64,000 nt of DNA, from NCBI RefSeq assembly GCF_001591265.1, contig NZ_BCUL01000001.1, positions 248,001 to 312,000 of the forward strand. Direction: 5' to 3'. This stretch comes from Moraxella atlantae NBRC 14588. Its GTDB lineage: Bacteria > Pseudomonadota > Gammaproteobacteria > Pseudomonadales > Moraxellaceae. Positions within the stretch are counted from its first letter, which is position 1, and each line of letters starts with the position of its first letter. The notes below the pieces were generated by a model. The model worked only from the letters and a program-made list of their open reading frames with translations. It was not told where the DNA came from and ran no database searches. Made by a program: the position numbers and the translations under genes. Below are positions 9,212-18,795 of this stretch, piece after piece.

Positions 9212-10288
9212 TCAAACCACAAACTTAACACCCAGATTTAACTGACTTGGCAAAACCGTCCCTGACTGCAACGTACTATGTTCTGCAACACCAGCCTTGG
9301 CAGTGGTTTTTAGCCCAAACGTCATATCCTCAGCAACACTCACCCCCATCACCTGTAGCTTGGGTTTTAAAATCTCATAACCGTATGACACCAGCCCTAT
9401 CGCGTCAGACGCGGCTTGCCCTTTTGCTTGACTGGCAGCGGCATTAAAACTGGCAAACAACTGTTCAACCCACGCCAGCGTCAAGCCATCGGCAGGCTTA
9501 AGCGTGATACTGCGCACGGTTTGTCCGACAAGTTGGGCGCGTTTGCGCTCGGCTTCACGCACAATCACGTCGGTTAAATAGGTGTAGTGCGGCTTGGCAC
9601 TGTGGGCGATATTGGGCAGTGGTGGTTGCGATGTGCTTGGTGTAGGTTGTGGCGGTTGGGGTTGAACGTATGCTTGGCGTTGTGGCTGATGGTGCTGATC
9701 CTGTGGCGGTGTGGCGTACGTGTTTTGGCTAGCTGGTGGATTGACGGGGGCAGGTGCGGCGTATTGTGGCGCTTGCATAGGCTGCCTAGGAATATTGACC
9801 ATCGGGGCGACAGGCGGCAATGCTTGCGTGGCTTGCGGCAGCGTTGGCGTAGACTGGGCAGGATATAGTCCGTCATCGCTGCGTTCGCCGTGAAATTTTG
9901 GCAATAGCTTGCCTAAGGTGCGCTGATACAGGCTTGGCGTGTTAAATTCGGCATCTGCGTCCGCGTCATATTCGGCGATGTGCTGGATCAGTAGGGTTAA
10001 GGTGTTGGCGTTGTCGGTGGTCTGATCTTGTGTATCAAACGCAAGCGGCAAAATATGCGCGTCGGGTACGGTGTAGCGCACGCCTTGGATAAACTGGCGA
10101 TAAGCCGCGGCAAGTTTTTTGTTGTCATCCACGTCAAAATCGGGCGGTACGGTCAGCTGAAGGCTTAGATGGCGCAGGTTATCAACCGTCGCGCTATATA
10201 GACTAAAAAAATTCGTCAGCTCGCCAAAAACGTCGCTTGGGTGGTTGTCATCGATGACAAAGCGGTGATGGGTAGTGATATATGCCAT
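9212..10288 (-). CDS. hypothetical protein, last gene of the kinase/cell-wall cluster
   Basis: A 358-residue protein I do not recognise. An N-terminal acidic domain (about 1-130) is joined by a Pro/Gln/Ala-rich linker (about 140-230) to a C-terminal domain (about 235-358) that begins YTYLTDVIVREAERKRAQLVGQ. There is no signal peptide or membrane helix, so it is probably cytoplasmic. It begins 21 bases after the penicillin-binding protein gene, so it should be cotranscribed with the seven-gene unit. It could be an adaptor or phosphorylation target for the kinase in the cluster; that is inference from position only. Confidence 0.75.
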   Translation of the reverse strand: MAYITTHHRFVIDDNHPSDVFGELTNFFSLYSATVDNLRHLSLQLTVPPDFDVDDNKKLAAAYRQFIQGVRYTVPDAHILPLAFDTQDQTTDNANTLTLLIQHIAEYDADADAEFNTPSLYQRTLGKLLPKFHGERSDDGLYPAQSTPTLPQATQALPPVAPMVNIPRQPMQAPQYAAPAPVNPPASQNTYATPPQDQHHQPQRQAYVQPQPPQPTPSTSQPPLPNIAHSAKPHYTYLTDVIVREAERKRAQLVGQTVRSITLKPADGLTLAWVEQLFASFNAAASQAKGQAASDAIGLVSYGYEILKPKLQVMGVSVAEDMTFGLKTTAKAGVAEHSTLQSGTVLPSQLNLGVKFVV

Positions 10289-10309
10289 GGTTGTCGTCTG
10301 CCTTATAGG

Positions 10310-13219
10310 TCATGGTTTTGCCGATGTATTGGCGACTTTGGGATCAGCCAAATTGTCACTTGCGGTTTTTGGGCTTGTTGCCTGATACAGTTGTTTTGCC
10401 AACAGCATACCTGCTTGCACAGCGCGGTTGATGCCGTCTCGCGGGTCATCGACTACACCTGAGGTTTGCCAGTTGCGCTCAACAAGCACGGCAACGGCTT
10501 TGTCCCATTTGCCGCTGCGGTCTTTGATGCCATAAATAAACCACTTGTACGGGCGGCTGTAGCACGATGCAGGCAAGGTTTTGGGCGATTTGGTTGGGTC
10601 ATGGGCGGTTTTCGGGTTGCACAGGTTGGCAACTTGATTGGTGGTGACGTTGGCGGTGTAGACTGTGCGCCCGTTTTGTCGTGTCGGGTAGTTAAACCCT
10701 GGTGTGCCTGTTTTGCCAATCACCACGCCGCGCGTCCAACCACAATCGCCAATGGCTTGTTGGCATGCACTGTACGCTGTGCCTGCGCGTCCGTTTAGCC
10801 CCGTACCTGCCAGTAGTGTGCCTGAAACCAAACTCAACGCGCTGTGGGCATCGCTTTGGCTAATGCGCACAGGCAGTATGGCTAAGTGGTCGTATTGCCC
10901 TGCTGGGGCGTTACCGCGCCACGCTTTGGGGCGCAAGGGAATTTGTCCCACGCCCCACACGTCTTCAATCAGGTGCGCACCGCGACGCTTGCGGTCACCG
11001 TTGTCGGCTATCAGCAGGTTGGCAAACATATCCGCCGCGCCCAATACCGACACCTTGGCATTGCCTGCGCCAAAGACTTCATTCATGCTGGCATTGAGTA
11101 AGTCGCCACCGCGCCGACAGCTGCCATTCATGCGCCCACCATTGGCGGTGACGCAGCTTTGCACCTGTTGTGGCGTGAATTCAAGCTGTTTGGCGGCATA
11201 GTCATGTTTGCCATCGGTGAGCATCACGCCTGCAAAATAACGACTTTGTAGCATGGGCTCGGCGTTGTACGGCTTGCCAAATAGCAAGTCTTTAAAGCCG
11301 CAGTTTGGGTTGTTGCCTGTAGATTGGCAATTGGCACTCAAGCCGACATCGTCGCTGGCTTTTTTAAGCGCAGGCATGCCACGGCACACACCGTCTTGTC
11401 CGCGTGGGACAATCAGCTGGCTGGTGGTAGCTTGGCAGTATAAAAAGTTTGCCACCCGCTCGGTCGATGAGCTTGCCATGACTTGCTTTAAGTAGCGGTA
11501 CGCCGCGCTATCGGGGTTTTTAAGCACAGGGTTGGCGCGTACCAATGCTAACGCTTGTACTGTTTTGACGATCGAACCGGGGTGTACGGTTTGGTATAGC
11601 GCGTGGTTCATGAGATTTTGGCGTGTGTAGTCGGTTGGCCACAGGGTTGGACAGTTGGCAGCTTTAGCTTTGCCCAAATTGCTGTTGGCTAAACCATCAC
11701 CGTTGTCTTGCCGATAACATGCCGAATCGCTGCTTGCCAATGCCAATACGCCTTGGGTTTTGACATCCAGCACTGCAATGCCAATGCTGCGTGCCAACGC
11801 ATGTTCATACATCTGATTTGCCGCTTGCTGCAGGGTTGGCGACAGCACGTTGCGGCAATCGACATCGGCGTACGGGCTGTTGGTAAAGCAATCGGCGATG
11901 TTTTGCGCGTCGGCTTGGATGGTCGGGTCAAGCGTCAATGCCATGTTGTAGCCAATTTTGATATTGGCACCATCAAGCGCGATGGTATTGACGGGCGGTG
12001 CGAACCAACGCTGCCAAAAATGACGTTGGTCGGTTTGGCGTTGGTAGTGCTGGTAGGCGTCTAGCAGTTGGCGGTCAAAGTGATTGGCATGGATGTTAGA
12101 TAGCTCACTGTACATGGTGCCAAGATTGGCAGGCAAGGCGATTTGCTGGCTGTCGGTCGATGGAATCACAGGCGTGTCGGCTGTACCAGATTGACCGATA
12201 TTTAAACCGTTTAAGCCTTTATTCAGCGCATCACTTAGCTTGTCAAGCGTGACATTGGGTAGGCCGTTGTCTTGTTCATTGGTGGCTACCCCACTGGCTT
12301 CACTGTCGGTTGTTGAAACATCATCGGTTTGGTAAGCCGCGTGTGCGACACTTGGCGGTATGAGTTTGGGGTGGTTGCACAGCTGATTTTGCGCGCTTTG
12401 TGCCCCACCTACAAACGCATAGCCGCTATCGTTGGGTGCTTTGATATACACGCAGCCTGCCAGCCCGTACCACGGATTGGTTTGGGTTAGCCAGTTGGGT
12501 GGTAATTCGGCGGCGCTGAGCGTGCCATCGGTCAGCTGACGGCGCGCGCGGTTGGGGCGCTGCTCAAGCCATTGTAGCTGCATGAGTTTATCAGGCGTTA
12601 AGGTGTTAAAGGCAAAGCTCAGCGCGTCGGCACTTACGCCTTGCTGGCAGGCGGTTTGCCATAGCGTGGTGGGCGCGATGTGGTAATGGTTGGCAAGGCG
12701 TTTTTGGCGTTGTAAATCAGTCAGCCGCTGGTCAAGACGCATGATGGCGGCTTGATACGGCTGCTGATTGCTGGCTTGGCTAAACGGACAATTTGCGCCC
12801 ACACTGGCGACATCGGGCACGGTATTGCCCATGCTTTGGGCAGCGGTGATAGGCTCAATGCTACTGACGACCAATGCCAAAGCGTTTTGGTACTGCTCGG
12901 CATTGTAGGTGTTATTTTGCGCGGTCAACGGCGACAAATACCACAGCAACCAACCACCCAAACCGATGATAAATAGCACCAAAATCACGTTGAGGTTGGT
13001 TAAGATGGTATTGTACAACGCTTGGCTAAGCCGAAAATTGGCAGGCGCAGGGTCATCGTCGCGCGGTTGGTGCGGTTTGGTGGCAGATTTGGCGGTAGTG
13101 TCGTTTGTTTGTGCTTGTTGTGCTGCCAAACCATCACCCGCCGTCGCATCCACTGGCGTACCGTCAGGCATTGGCGCGTGTGGCGGTTGGTTTACTTGAT
13201 TGTGTTGCTCATCGGTCAT
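10310..13219 (-). CDS. penicillin-binding protein (transpeptidase), cluster-specific
   Basis: A 969-residue class-B-like penicillin-binding protein. A cytoplasmic Pro-rich N-terminus (about 1-55) precedes one membrane helix (about 63-85), a long periplasmic region, and a C-terminal transpeptidase domain starting near GIAVLDVKTQGVLALAS. Ser549 and Lys552 form SxxK (PGSIVKT) and Lys836-Thr-Gly is the KTG triad (IGKTGTPG). It would cross-link peptidoglycan outside the inner membrane. It is longer than PBP2 or FtsI (about 580-650 residues). Its ATG overlaps the TGA of the FtsW/RodA-like gene (ATGA), so the two should be translationally coupled, as polymerase and transpeptidase partners often are. 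Confidence 0.85.
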   Translation of the reverse strand: MTDEQHNQVNQPPHAPMPDGTPVDATAGDGLAAQQAQTNDTTAKSATKPHQPRDDDPAPANFRLSQALYNTILTNLNVILVLFIIGLGGWLLWYLSPLTAQNNTYNAEQYQNALALVVSSIEPITAAQSMGNTVPDVASVGANCPFSQASNQQPYQAAIMRLDQRLTDLQRQKRLANHYHIAPTTLWQTACQQGVSADALSFAFNTLTPDKLMQLQWLEQRPNRARRQLTDGTLSAAELPPNWLTQTNPWYGLAGCVYIKAPNDSGYAFVGGAQSAQNQLCNHPKLIPPSVAHAAYQTDDVSTTDSEASGVATNEQDNGLPNVTLDKLSDALNKGLNGLNIGQSGTADTPVIPSTDSQQIALPANLGTMYSELSNIHANHFDRQLLDAYQHYQRQTDQRHFWQRWFAPPVNTIALDGANIKIGYNMALTLDPTIQADAQNIADCFTNSPYADVDCRNVLSPTLQQAANQMYEHALARSIGIAVLDVKTQGVLALASSDSACYRQDNGDGLANSNLGKAKAANCPTLWPTDYTRQNLMNHALYQTVHPGSIVKTVQALALVRANPVLKNPDSAAYRYLKQVMASSSTERVANFLYCQATTSQLIVPRGQDGVCRGMPALKKASDDVGLSANCQSTGNNPNCGFKDLLFGKPYNAEPMLQSRYFAGVMLTDGKHDYAAKQLEFTPQQVQSCVTANGGRMNGSCRRGGDLLNASMNEVFGAGNAKVSVLGAADMFANLLIADNGDRKRRGAHLIEDVWGVGQIPLRPKAWRGNAPAGQYDHLAILPVRISQSDAHSALSLVSGTLLAGTGLNGRAGTAYSACQQAIGDCGWTRGVVIGKTGTPGFNYPTRQNGRTVYTANVTTNQVANLCNPKTAHDPTKSPKTLPASCYSRPYKWFIYGIKDRSGKWDKAVAVLVERNWQTSGVVDDPRDGINRAVQAGMLLAKQLYQATSPKTASDNLADPKVANTSAKP

Positions 13220-15510
13220 CGGCTTGCCTTATTTGTCGCATGAGGTGCTAGATTTGCCAATATCAGTTTAGGGCTAAACAGCGTCAGGCTAAACAGCACG
13301 GTATTAAACCACAAGTTACTTGTGCCATAGCTGATAAACGGCAGTGTTACGCCCGTCAATGGCAGTAAGCCTAAATTGCCCGAAATCGTCACCAACGCTT
13401 GAAACACTGTCACCACCACCCACAGCAAAATCAACCACGCCAACCAAAAATAGCCGCCGTGTTGCAGCTGGGTCTTGATTTGCTCATTGCCATACGCCAG
13501 TTGTTGGCGTGCCATCAGCCATAGCCAAGCAAAATACACCACCATCAACGCGATGGCAGGCGCGACCCCGACCACCGCCATGACTGAGGTGATCGTATAG
13601 TCACTTTGCATTTGTAGCGGCACACCCTGACAGCCGCTAAGCCTGTAGCCACACCACGGGATATGTCCAAGTCCATAGCCTAAAGGCGGTACGCTTTCAC
13701 GAAACCAATGCAAAATCGCCATTTGGTCATTACTGGCAATAAACGGATTGATCCACGCATTGACGCGCTCGGCTGTACGTGCATCAAACCCACTGACATT
13801 GACCAATGCTGTCAAAAGCAGCAGCAAAATCGCCGTACTAGACAGCACACCGAGCACATAGCCGCGCCCACCGCGCTGAAAAATCAGATTGGACAACGCC
13901 ACGCCAAGCAAAAACGTCAGCACAAACCCGATAACCAGCAGCGTGCCTTTTTCATTGGCCAGCAGCAATGCCGCAACAGGCGGTAGCAACGCCCATACCA
14001 ACAATGCCGTCATCTTGCTGCGCCGTGGCAAGATTTGCCCAATCAATCCACGTTGGTTAATCGCCAAAAACACCGCCGAAAACACCAGTAGCCACGCCTT
14101 GGCAAGCTCGGCAACCTTCGCGCTATCACCGCGCAGCAGCACCACAAACCCCAAAAACCCGACCAACGCCGCACCCAACCACAGCCAAGCCTTGCGCCGC
14201 TCGCCTGTGTGGGTATCCCACAGCCCATGTAGCAGATTACGCGCTGCCAGATTTTGCATTGCCCATGCCACCACACTTGCCAACGGGCGCGCAAGGCTCA
14301 CCATGGCAAAGCACCAAAACAGATCTTTAAAATGGTTTAAAAATAAATAGCGTAACGACAAATAACTGCGTGTACTCAAATCAAACACGATAAGCAGCCC
14401 AAAACTGGCAAAGCCAACAAACAGCGGATATAGCCATGCACTGGTTTTAAGCTCGCGGTTATCGGGCAGCCGTGCAAGCCGTCGCTCAACGGGTGCAAAC
14501 GCGCCTGCTGCACACCATGCCACCCCAATGCAAAACAGCACAATACCGACCCGAAACGGTGCAATCACGCCATGACTGATGGCAGCGATCACCACACCCC
14601 ATGCCACCAACGCTTGCCCGATTGCCAACACAGGGTGAACACGCTGCGCAAGCAGCAGCAACCCCCACGTCACCCATGACCAAATACACACCTGCGCAAG
14701 CAAGCCCAATGCCGTAACCTTGCCAAACAGTGGCAGCAATGACAGAGCTTGCGCGGCTTTGGTTTGGTTGGTGTTGGTGTCATACACGCGCGCCACATCA
14801 CTGGCGGCTTGGTTGTAGCGTGCGGCTGCGGCAGGGTCATCGGCAAACAATTTAGAATATGCAAACCGCCGATTGCCGTCTGCCACCGCAAGCCACGCCA
14901 AGGTTTGCGCAAGGTTGTCGCTTGGATTTTGTTTGGTTGTCAGTAGCGTTGCTACGCTGTCTAACTGCCCGTCGGCATTGAGATTGAGCCAATCTTGCCG
15001 ACTGTGCAAGCGGTCGGCGCCAAGCACCACGCCTGTCTCGTTACGCACCAAATCGGTTTGGCGCTGGTCACGGCGTACGCTTTGCCATGCTTGTGCCAAT
15101 GCGGTTTGTACATTGTCAAACTGCTCACGCGCCTGTGCGATGCTCGCTTGGCGTGCGGTGGCGTCTTGTAAGTTTGGGCAGACTTGTGCCAGTGTGTTGT
15201 TTGGGTCAGTACCTTGCGCCATCGTCTGGGCAAGACGTGTCATCACATCTTCACCACACGCTGCGGTGAGCAGTTGCGGTTTGGTCACGCCAGCGGTCGC
15301 ACTGGCAAGCTCAAGCGCGTAACGTTGCGATTTGCCCGTTGTGCCATCGCCATAACCTGCCAACAAAAATCCCACCACCAACGCCAGCCACACCAGTGCC
15401 AAACACAGTACTTCTTTTGTCAGTTTGGCGCGGTTTGCTGCGGCGGTGTGCTGAGCCACAGGCAAGGCACGGCGCGAACGGGTGGAACGATGAGAGCTAG
15501 GCGTACGCAA
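13216..15510 (-). CDS. FtsW/RodA/SpoVE-family glycosyltransferase with large N-terminal extension
   Basis: A 764-residue SEDS-family membrane protein. The SEDS signatures are all in the last 150 residues: Asp637 in QSDYTITSVMAVVG, and LPLTGVTLPFISYGTS at about 715-735. SEDS proteins polymerise lipid II into glycan strands with a partner PBP. The family is normally 370-420 residues. Here a first membrane helix (about 35-52) is followed by about 200 soluble, apparently periplasmic residues and extra helices before the SEDS core. The start is a TTG at 15510 with AAGGAAA upstream; an in-frame stop lies just before it and no ATG occurs until after the first helix. Confidence 0.85.
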   Translation of the reverse strand: MRTPSSHRSTRSRRALPVAQHTAAANRAKLTKEVLCLALVWLALVVGFLLAGYGDGTTGKSQRYALELASATAGVTKPQLLTAACGEDVMTRLAQTMAQGTDPNNTLAQVCPNLQDATARQASIAQAREQFDNVQTALAQAWQSVRRDQRQTDLVRNETGVVLGADRLHSRQDWLNLNADGQLDSVATLLTTKQNPSDNLAQTLAWLAVADGNRRFAYSKLFADDPAAAARYNQAASDVARVYDTNTNQTKAAQALSLLPLFGKVTALGLLAQVCIWSWVTWGLLLLAQRVHPVLAIGQALVAWGVVIAAISHGVIAPFRVGIVLFCIGVAWCAAGAFAPVERRLARLPDNRELKTSAWLYPLFVGFASFGLLIVFDLSTRSYLSLRYLFLNHFKDLFWCFAMVSLARPLASVVAWAMQNLAARNLLHGLWDTHTGERRKAWLWLGAALVGFLGFVVLLRGDSAKVAELAKAWLLVFSAVFLAINQRGLIGQILPRRSKMTALLVWALLPPVAALLLANEKGTLLVIGFVLTFLLGVALSNLIFQRGGRGYVLGVLSSTAILLLLLTALVNVSGFDARTAERVNAWINPFIASNDQMAILHWFRESVPPLGYGLGHIPWCGYRLSGCQGVPLQMQSDYTITSVMAVVGVAPAIALMVVYFAWLWLMARQQLAYGNEQIKTQLQHGGYFWLAWLILLWVVVTVFQALVTISGNLGLLPLTGVTLPFISYGTSNLWFNTVLFSLTLFSPKLILANLAPHATNKASR

Positions 15511-15544
15511 AGCAGCTTTCCTTTTTCAATTTCAATGTGATCAA

Positions 15545-16342
15545 TCAGCGGTCAAACAGCACCACCGTGCCTGCCAACAAGTCATGTAGCGTCTGCTTAC
15601 GCGCGGTGAACCACAAAATAAACGCAAACGGTAGCAACAGCGGCTTAATCAGCTCACGCCACAATGCGCGCAGTAGCCCAATGCGCTGCCCCTGCATGTC
15701 AAATACCCACAGCCCCATGATGATTTTGCCCACCGTGGCTTGACGTGATACACACGTTAAGACTGCATGATACAGCCAATAAATACCAAAACCTGCTGCA
15801 AACAAGGCTTGGTCATTGAGCGCGCGGATTTTAAATTGCGCCAATAGCGGCGGCAACGCAAACTGGTATGCCAATGCAATCAACACACCGACAATTACCC
15901 AATCAAATACCAACGCCAACGCACGGCGCATAAAGCCTGCATACACCATCAAGCTTGCGCGCCGATTGGCAGGCGTGGGCAAGGTTTCGGCAGCTTTGTA
16001 AGGCGTGGGCGCGGCTTGCTCATACACTGGCTGGTTAGGCTGATAGCTTGGCTCAGCCACAGGCTCAGCGAGTGCAAACGGCGGCTCATAGGCAGGTGTA
16101 TTGGCGTATGGCTGGCTTTGGGTTGGCTGGCTATTGGCTGGATAATTTGCATGGGTGGAGGTTGCCCATGGTGCGCTGTTGGCGGTTGGCGTAAACGTGC
16201 TGCTTGGCGCTGCGCTTGGTGTGGCGGTATTTGGCGCAAGGCTACGATTGCCGCAATTTGGGCACATCACAGCGGTTTTGGGTAGCACCTGTTGGCAGGT
16301 TGGGCAGATCAAGGTAGACATGGCGGGCAAATACTCATCCAT
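15545..16342 (-). CDS. zinc-ribbon and RDD-domain membrane protein
   Basis: A 265-residue protein. A zinc ribbon at the N-terminus (CPTC then CPNC) leads into an Ala/Pro/Gln/Thr-rich linker (about 35-125) and an RDD domain. The RDD part shows AGFMRRALALVFDW, with its Arg and Asp, then several membrane helices, ATVGKIIMGL and a final LHDLLAGTVV. RDD proteins are small membrane proteins, some linked to ion or sodium transport. The start may be the ATG at 16342 or the one at 16321, which begins just before the zinc ribbon; neither has a clear Shine-Dalgarno. It lies between the kinase and the SEDS gene, in the same orientation. Confidence 0.8.
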   Translation of the reverse strand: MDEYLPAMSTLICPTCQQVLPKTAVMCPNCGNRSLAPNTATPSAAPSSTFTPTANSAPWATSTHANYPANSQPTQSQPYANTPAYEPPFALAEPVAEPSYQPNQPVYEQAAPTPYKAAETLPTPANRRASLMVYAGFMRRALALVFDWVIVGVLIALAYQFALPPLLAQFKIRALNDQALFAAGFGIYWLYHAVLTCVSRQATVGKIIMGLWVFDMQGQRIGLLRALWRELIKPLLLPFAFILWFTARKQTLHDLLAGTVVLFDR

Positions 16343-16419
16343 TACTCAGCAATTAAAGGGGCAAACGTGCGTAAAAATTGGTCTATTGTAAACCAAATTT
16401 ACCCTTGCGTTTAAGCGGT

Positions 16420-18780
16420 TCATGACGTTGCCCACGCATACGGCGGCTTGCAGTTAGATGGCAAGCTGATGGCAGCACGCTCGGCTTGGCGATTGAGCGT
16501 ATCAAGCACGCTTTGCGCCACAGGCACCAAATCAGGATACGTTTTGGGATAATTAAGCAGCGCGGCGCAGCGTTTTGCCTTGTCATCAAGCAAATAAAAC
16601 TGCGCCAAAAGCGTGCCCTCAGCAAGGCGTGTGTCACCGTTTTGTTGCGCCAATGCCGCCGCCAATTCCATCATATAGGTATTGGGCACGCGGTCAGCCG
16701 CGCGTGGGGTTTGCAGCGCGTACATGACAAACGCTTGCGCGTTAGGGTAGTTATTTTTTGCCAAATAAAACGCCAAATTTGCGCTATATTCACCATGTGT
16801 CGGTTGATTTTGCACCGCTTGCGCTTGTAAATACAACGCAGCAGCAGGGTCACGCTTGTTCCAGTAGGCATTACGGGCAGCAGTGTTGAGCTGTTTGGCA
16901 AGTGATTTGCTGTTGGCACTGGTCGGTAACTGATTAAAATACGCCATATCTGCCCTGCGAAACGCCTGTTGCGCGGTTTGTTCAAGCTGTGCGATGTCGT
17001 CGGCACTGTTTAGCTTATGCGCTAAGTTGCTTAAGGTTTTTAAATCGCGCTGACCGCTATTCTCGGTTGCCAACACACGATCAAAAAACTCGCCTGATAG
17101 CCCCAACGTGTCGGTATACAATGCGCGCGCGTCGCTTTTTGCCTGACGGCTTGCCAGCCAGCCCGACTGGTTGGCAGGGTGCGTTTGTGCAAAGTCGGCA
17201 AGCTTACGGTTGATTTGGCGGCGTGTCTCGGGCAGCTGCTGATTGATGGCAGCAAAACTGCGCGGTTTGGCGTTGGCGGTGGTTTGGGTTTGGTTGGCAA
17301 GCTTGCCAGTGTTTTTGTGCGGTGATGACTGGCTATACGCCCACAAACCACCCGTACCAATCACAAACGCTGTGATAAAGCCCATCAACGGCGCAAGGTG
17401 GCTTTTTTTAGCCCGTTTTTTAATCGGCTGATTTTGGCTTGGCGCAGCCGAGGTGTCGGCTTGCGATCTTTGATCGGTCGTTATTTTTGCTGGACGTGAT
17501 GATGCTGTATTCGTTGCTGTGTCATTGGTCGTATCATTTACTGGATGAATGGGCGCGCGCTTGGCGGCATTTTGCGCTTGGTTAAATTCAGGAATAATCG
17601 GCACAGGTGACGCGCTGGGCATCGTTTGATTTAAACTGGGTTGGGTTAAATGTGTTTGGTTTGGTGCAGGCGCGGCGGCTGGGCTAAATTCGCCTGCGCC
17701 CAACAAAAAACACCGATGGCACGGCTTGCCCAAAAAATGGATATGGCTGGCATCATCAGGAAACGCACGACAGGCAACAAACTGCCGCTGACGGCTGAGC
17801 TCACGCAGGTGCTGCTCCCAGTCATACGCGGTGGGGCGGTCATCGGGATTGGGCGTTAAAAACGCACGGTCGAACATCTGGCGCGTGCCATCATCCCAAA
17901 ACGTGTGAATGCTTGTTTTAAGCGGTGCAATCTCAGGATGTCCTGCTAAACTGTAGGCGTACAAGCGTTCTTTAATAAACTGGTCGGTGTTGCGCTGGGT
18001 CAAGTTGCGCAGGCGCTCAGACAATGGAATAAAATAAAACGGATGAATGCCAAAATTTAAGATTTTAAACAGCTCAATCGCCAACACAAAGCGGTCATGG
18101 CGTTCATCAAGGCGGCTGATGTCCTTGTGTTCGTGATACTCGGGGCTGGTCATCTCAGGTGATATCACAGGCGCAGGGAATACATGCCCGTGCTCATCGG
18201 TGATGCGGTAGCTGTCACAATCGATAAACCCGACGATAAAGCCTTTGTAAGCGTCATTAGCAATCGCGCCGCTTTCGGGCATCAAACGCAGATTTTGTTC
18301 TTTAAAATCAATAAACGCATGCCCATGCGCGTGCAAATCCGCCATCAATGCGCTGATATTGGCACACAGCTGCACGCGATAATTTAGGCTGTTTTGGTAT
18401 GGGGTCAGCCGCGCTGCCTCACGTGGATACATGAATGGATTTAGCGAAATTGAGCGGTCAAAGTCCAGCTCGGGCATGGCATAGCCCATCAGCCGCCCAT
18501 CATCGGCAAACACCAGATATTGCACCCACGCAAATTGGGTGTAGCGCGTGCCGGTGATGACCTCTTGCACATGCGCAGGCGGGCGCGCCAACATAGTTTG
18601 CAGCTTAGCAAGGCTTGGGTTTTTGGGGTCATCGGGGCGTTTAAACACTTTAGCCACCAACCGCCCTGTGCCAAACAAATCGCCAATCTGATACACCACA
18701 CCCATGCCACCTGCGCCAATTTGCTGGCTGGGTGAAAGCTCAAGTGGATAGTGTTGGGTGTTGTAAAGCAGATAGGGCAT
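16420..18780 (-). CDS. Ser/Thr protein kinase with membrane helix and extracytoplasmic TPR-like region
   Basis: A 786-residue eukaryotic-type kinase of the YegI/TerY-P-associated style. The Gly-rich loop GAGGMGVVY is at 22-30 and the ATP-binding Lys44 follows. The catalytic loop FIDFKEQN has Asp158, Lys160 and Asn163. The metal-binding motif is IDCDSY (Asp187 and Asp189) instead of DFG. A Cys pair (CHRC) follows the kinase domain near residue 356, then a low-complexity linker, one membrane helix (about 462-483) and a helical, TPR-like C-terminal region likely outside the membrane. An AAGG precedes the ATG. The phosphatase gene ends 15 bases upstream, so the two probably act as an antagonistic pair. 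Confidence 0.85.
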   Translation of the reverse strand: MPYLLYNTQHYPLELSPSQQIGAGGMGVVYQIGDLFGTGRLVAKVFKRPDDPKNPSLAKLQTMLARPPAHVQEVITGTRYTQFAWVQYLVFADDGRLMGYAMPELDFDRSISLNPFMYPREAARLTPYQNSLNYRVQLCANISALMADLHAHGHAFIDFKEQNLRLMPESGAIANDAYKGFIVGFIDCDSYRITDEHGHVFPAPVISPEMTSPEYHEHKDISRLDERHDRFVLAIELFKILNFGIHPFYFIPLSERLRNLTQRNTDQFIKERLYAYSLAGHPEIAPLKTSIHTFWDDGTRQMFDRAFLTPNPDDRPTAYDWEQHLRELSRQRQFVACRAFPDDASHIHFLGKPCHRCFLLGAGEFSPAAAPAPNQTHLTQPSLNQTMPSASPVPIIPEFNQAQNAAKRAPIHPVNDTTNDTATNTASSRPAKITTDQRSQADTSAAPSQNQPIKKRAKKSHLAPLMGFITAFVIGTGGLWAYSQSSPHKNTGKLANQTQTTANAKPRSFAAINQQLPETRRQINRKLADFAQTHPANQSGWLASRQAKSDARALYTDTLGLSGEFFDRVLATENSGQRDLKTLSNLAHKLNSADDIAQLEQTAQQAFRRADMAYFNQLPTSANSKSLAKQLNTAARNAYWNKRDPAAALYLQAQAVQNQPTHGEYSANLAFYLAKNNYPNAQAFVMYALQTPRAADRVPNTYMMELAAALAQQNGDTRLAEGTLLAQFYLLDDKAKRCAALLNYPKTYPDLVPVAQSVLDTLNRQAERAAISLPSNCKPPYAWATS

Positions 18781-18795
18781 GGATTTTTGACCTTT

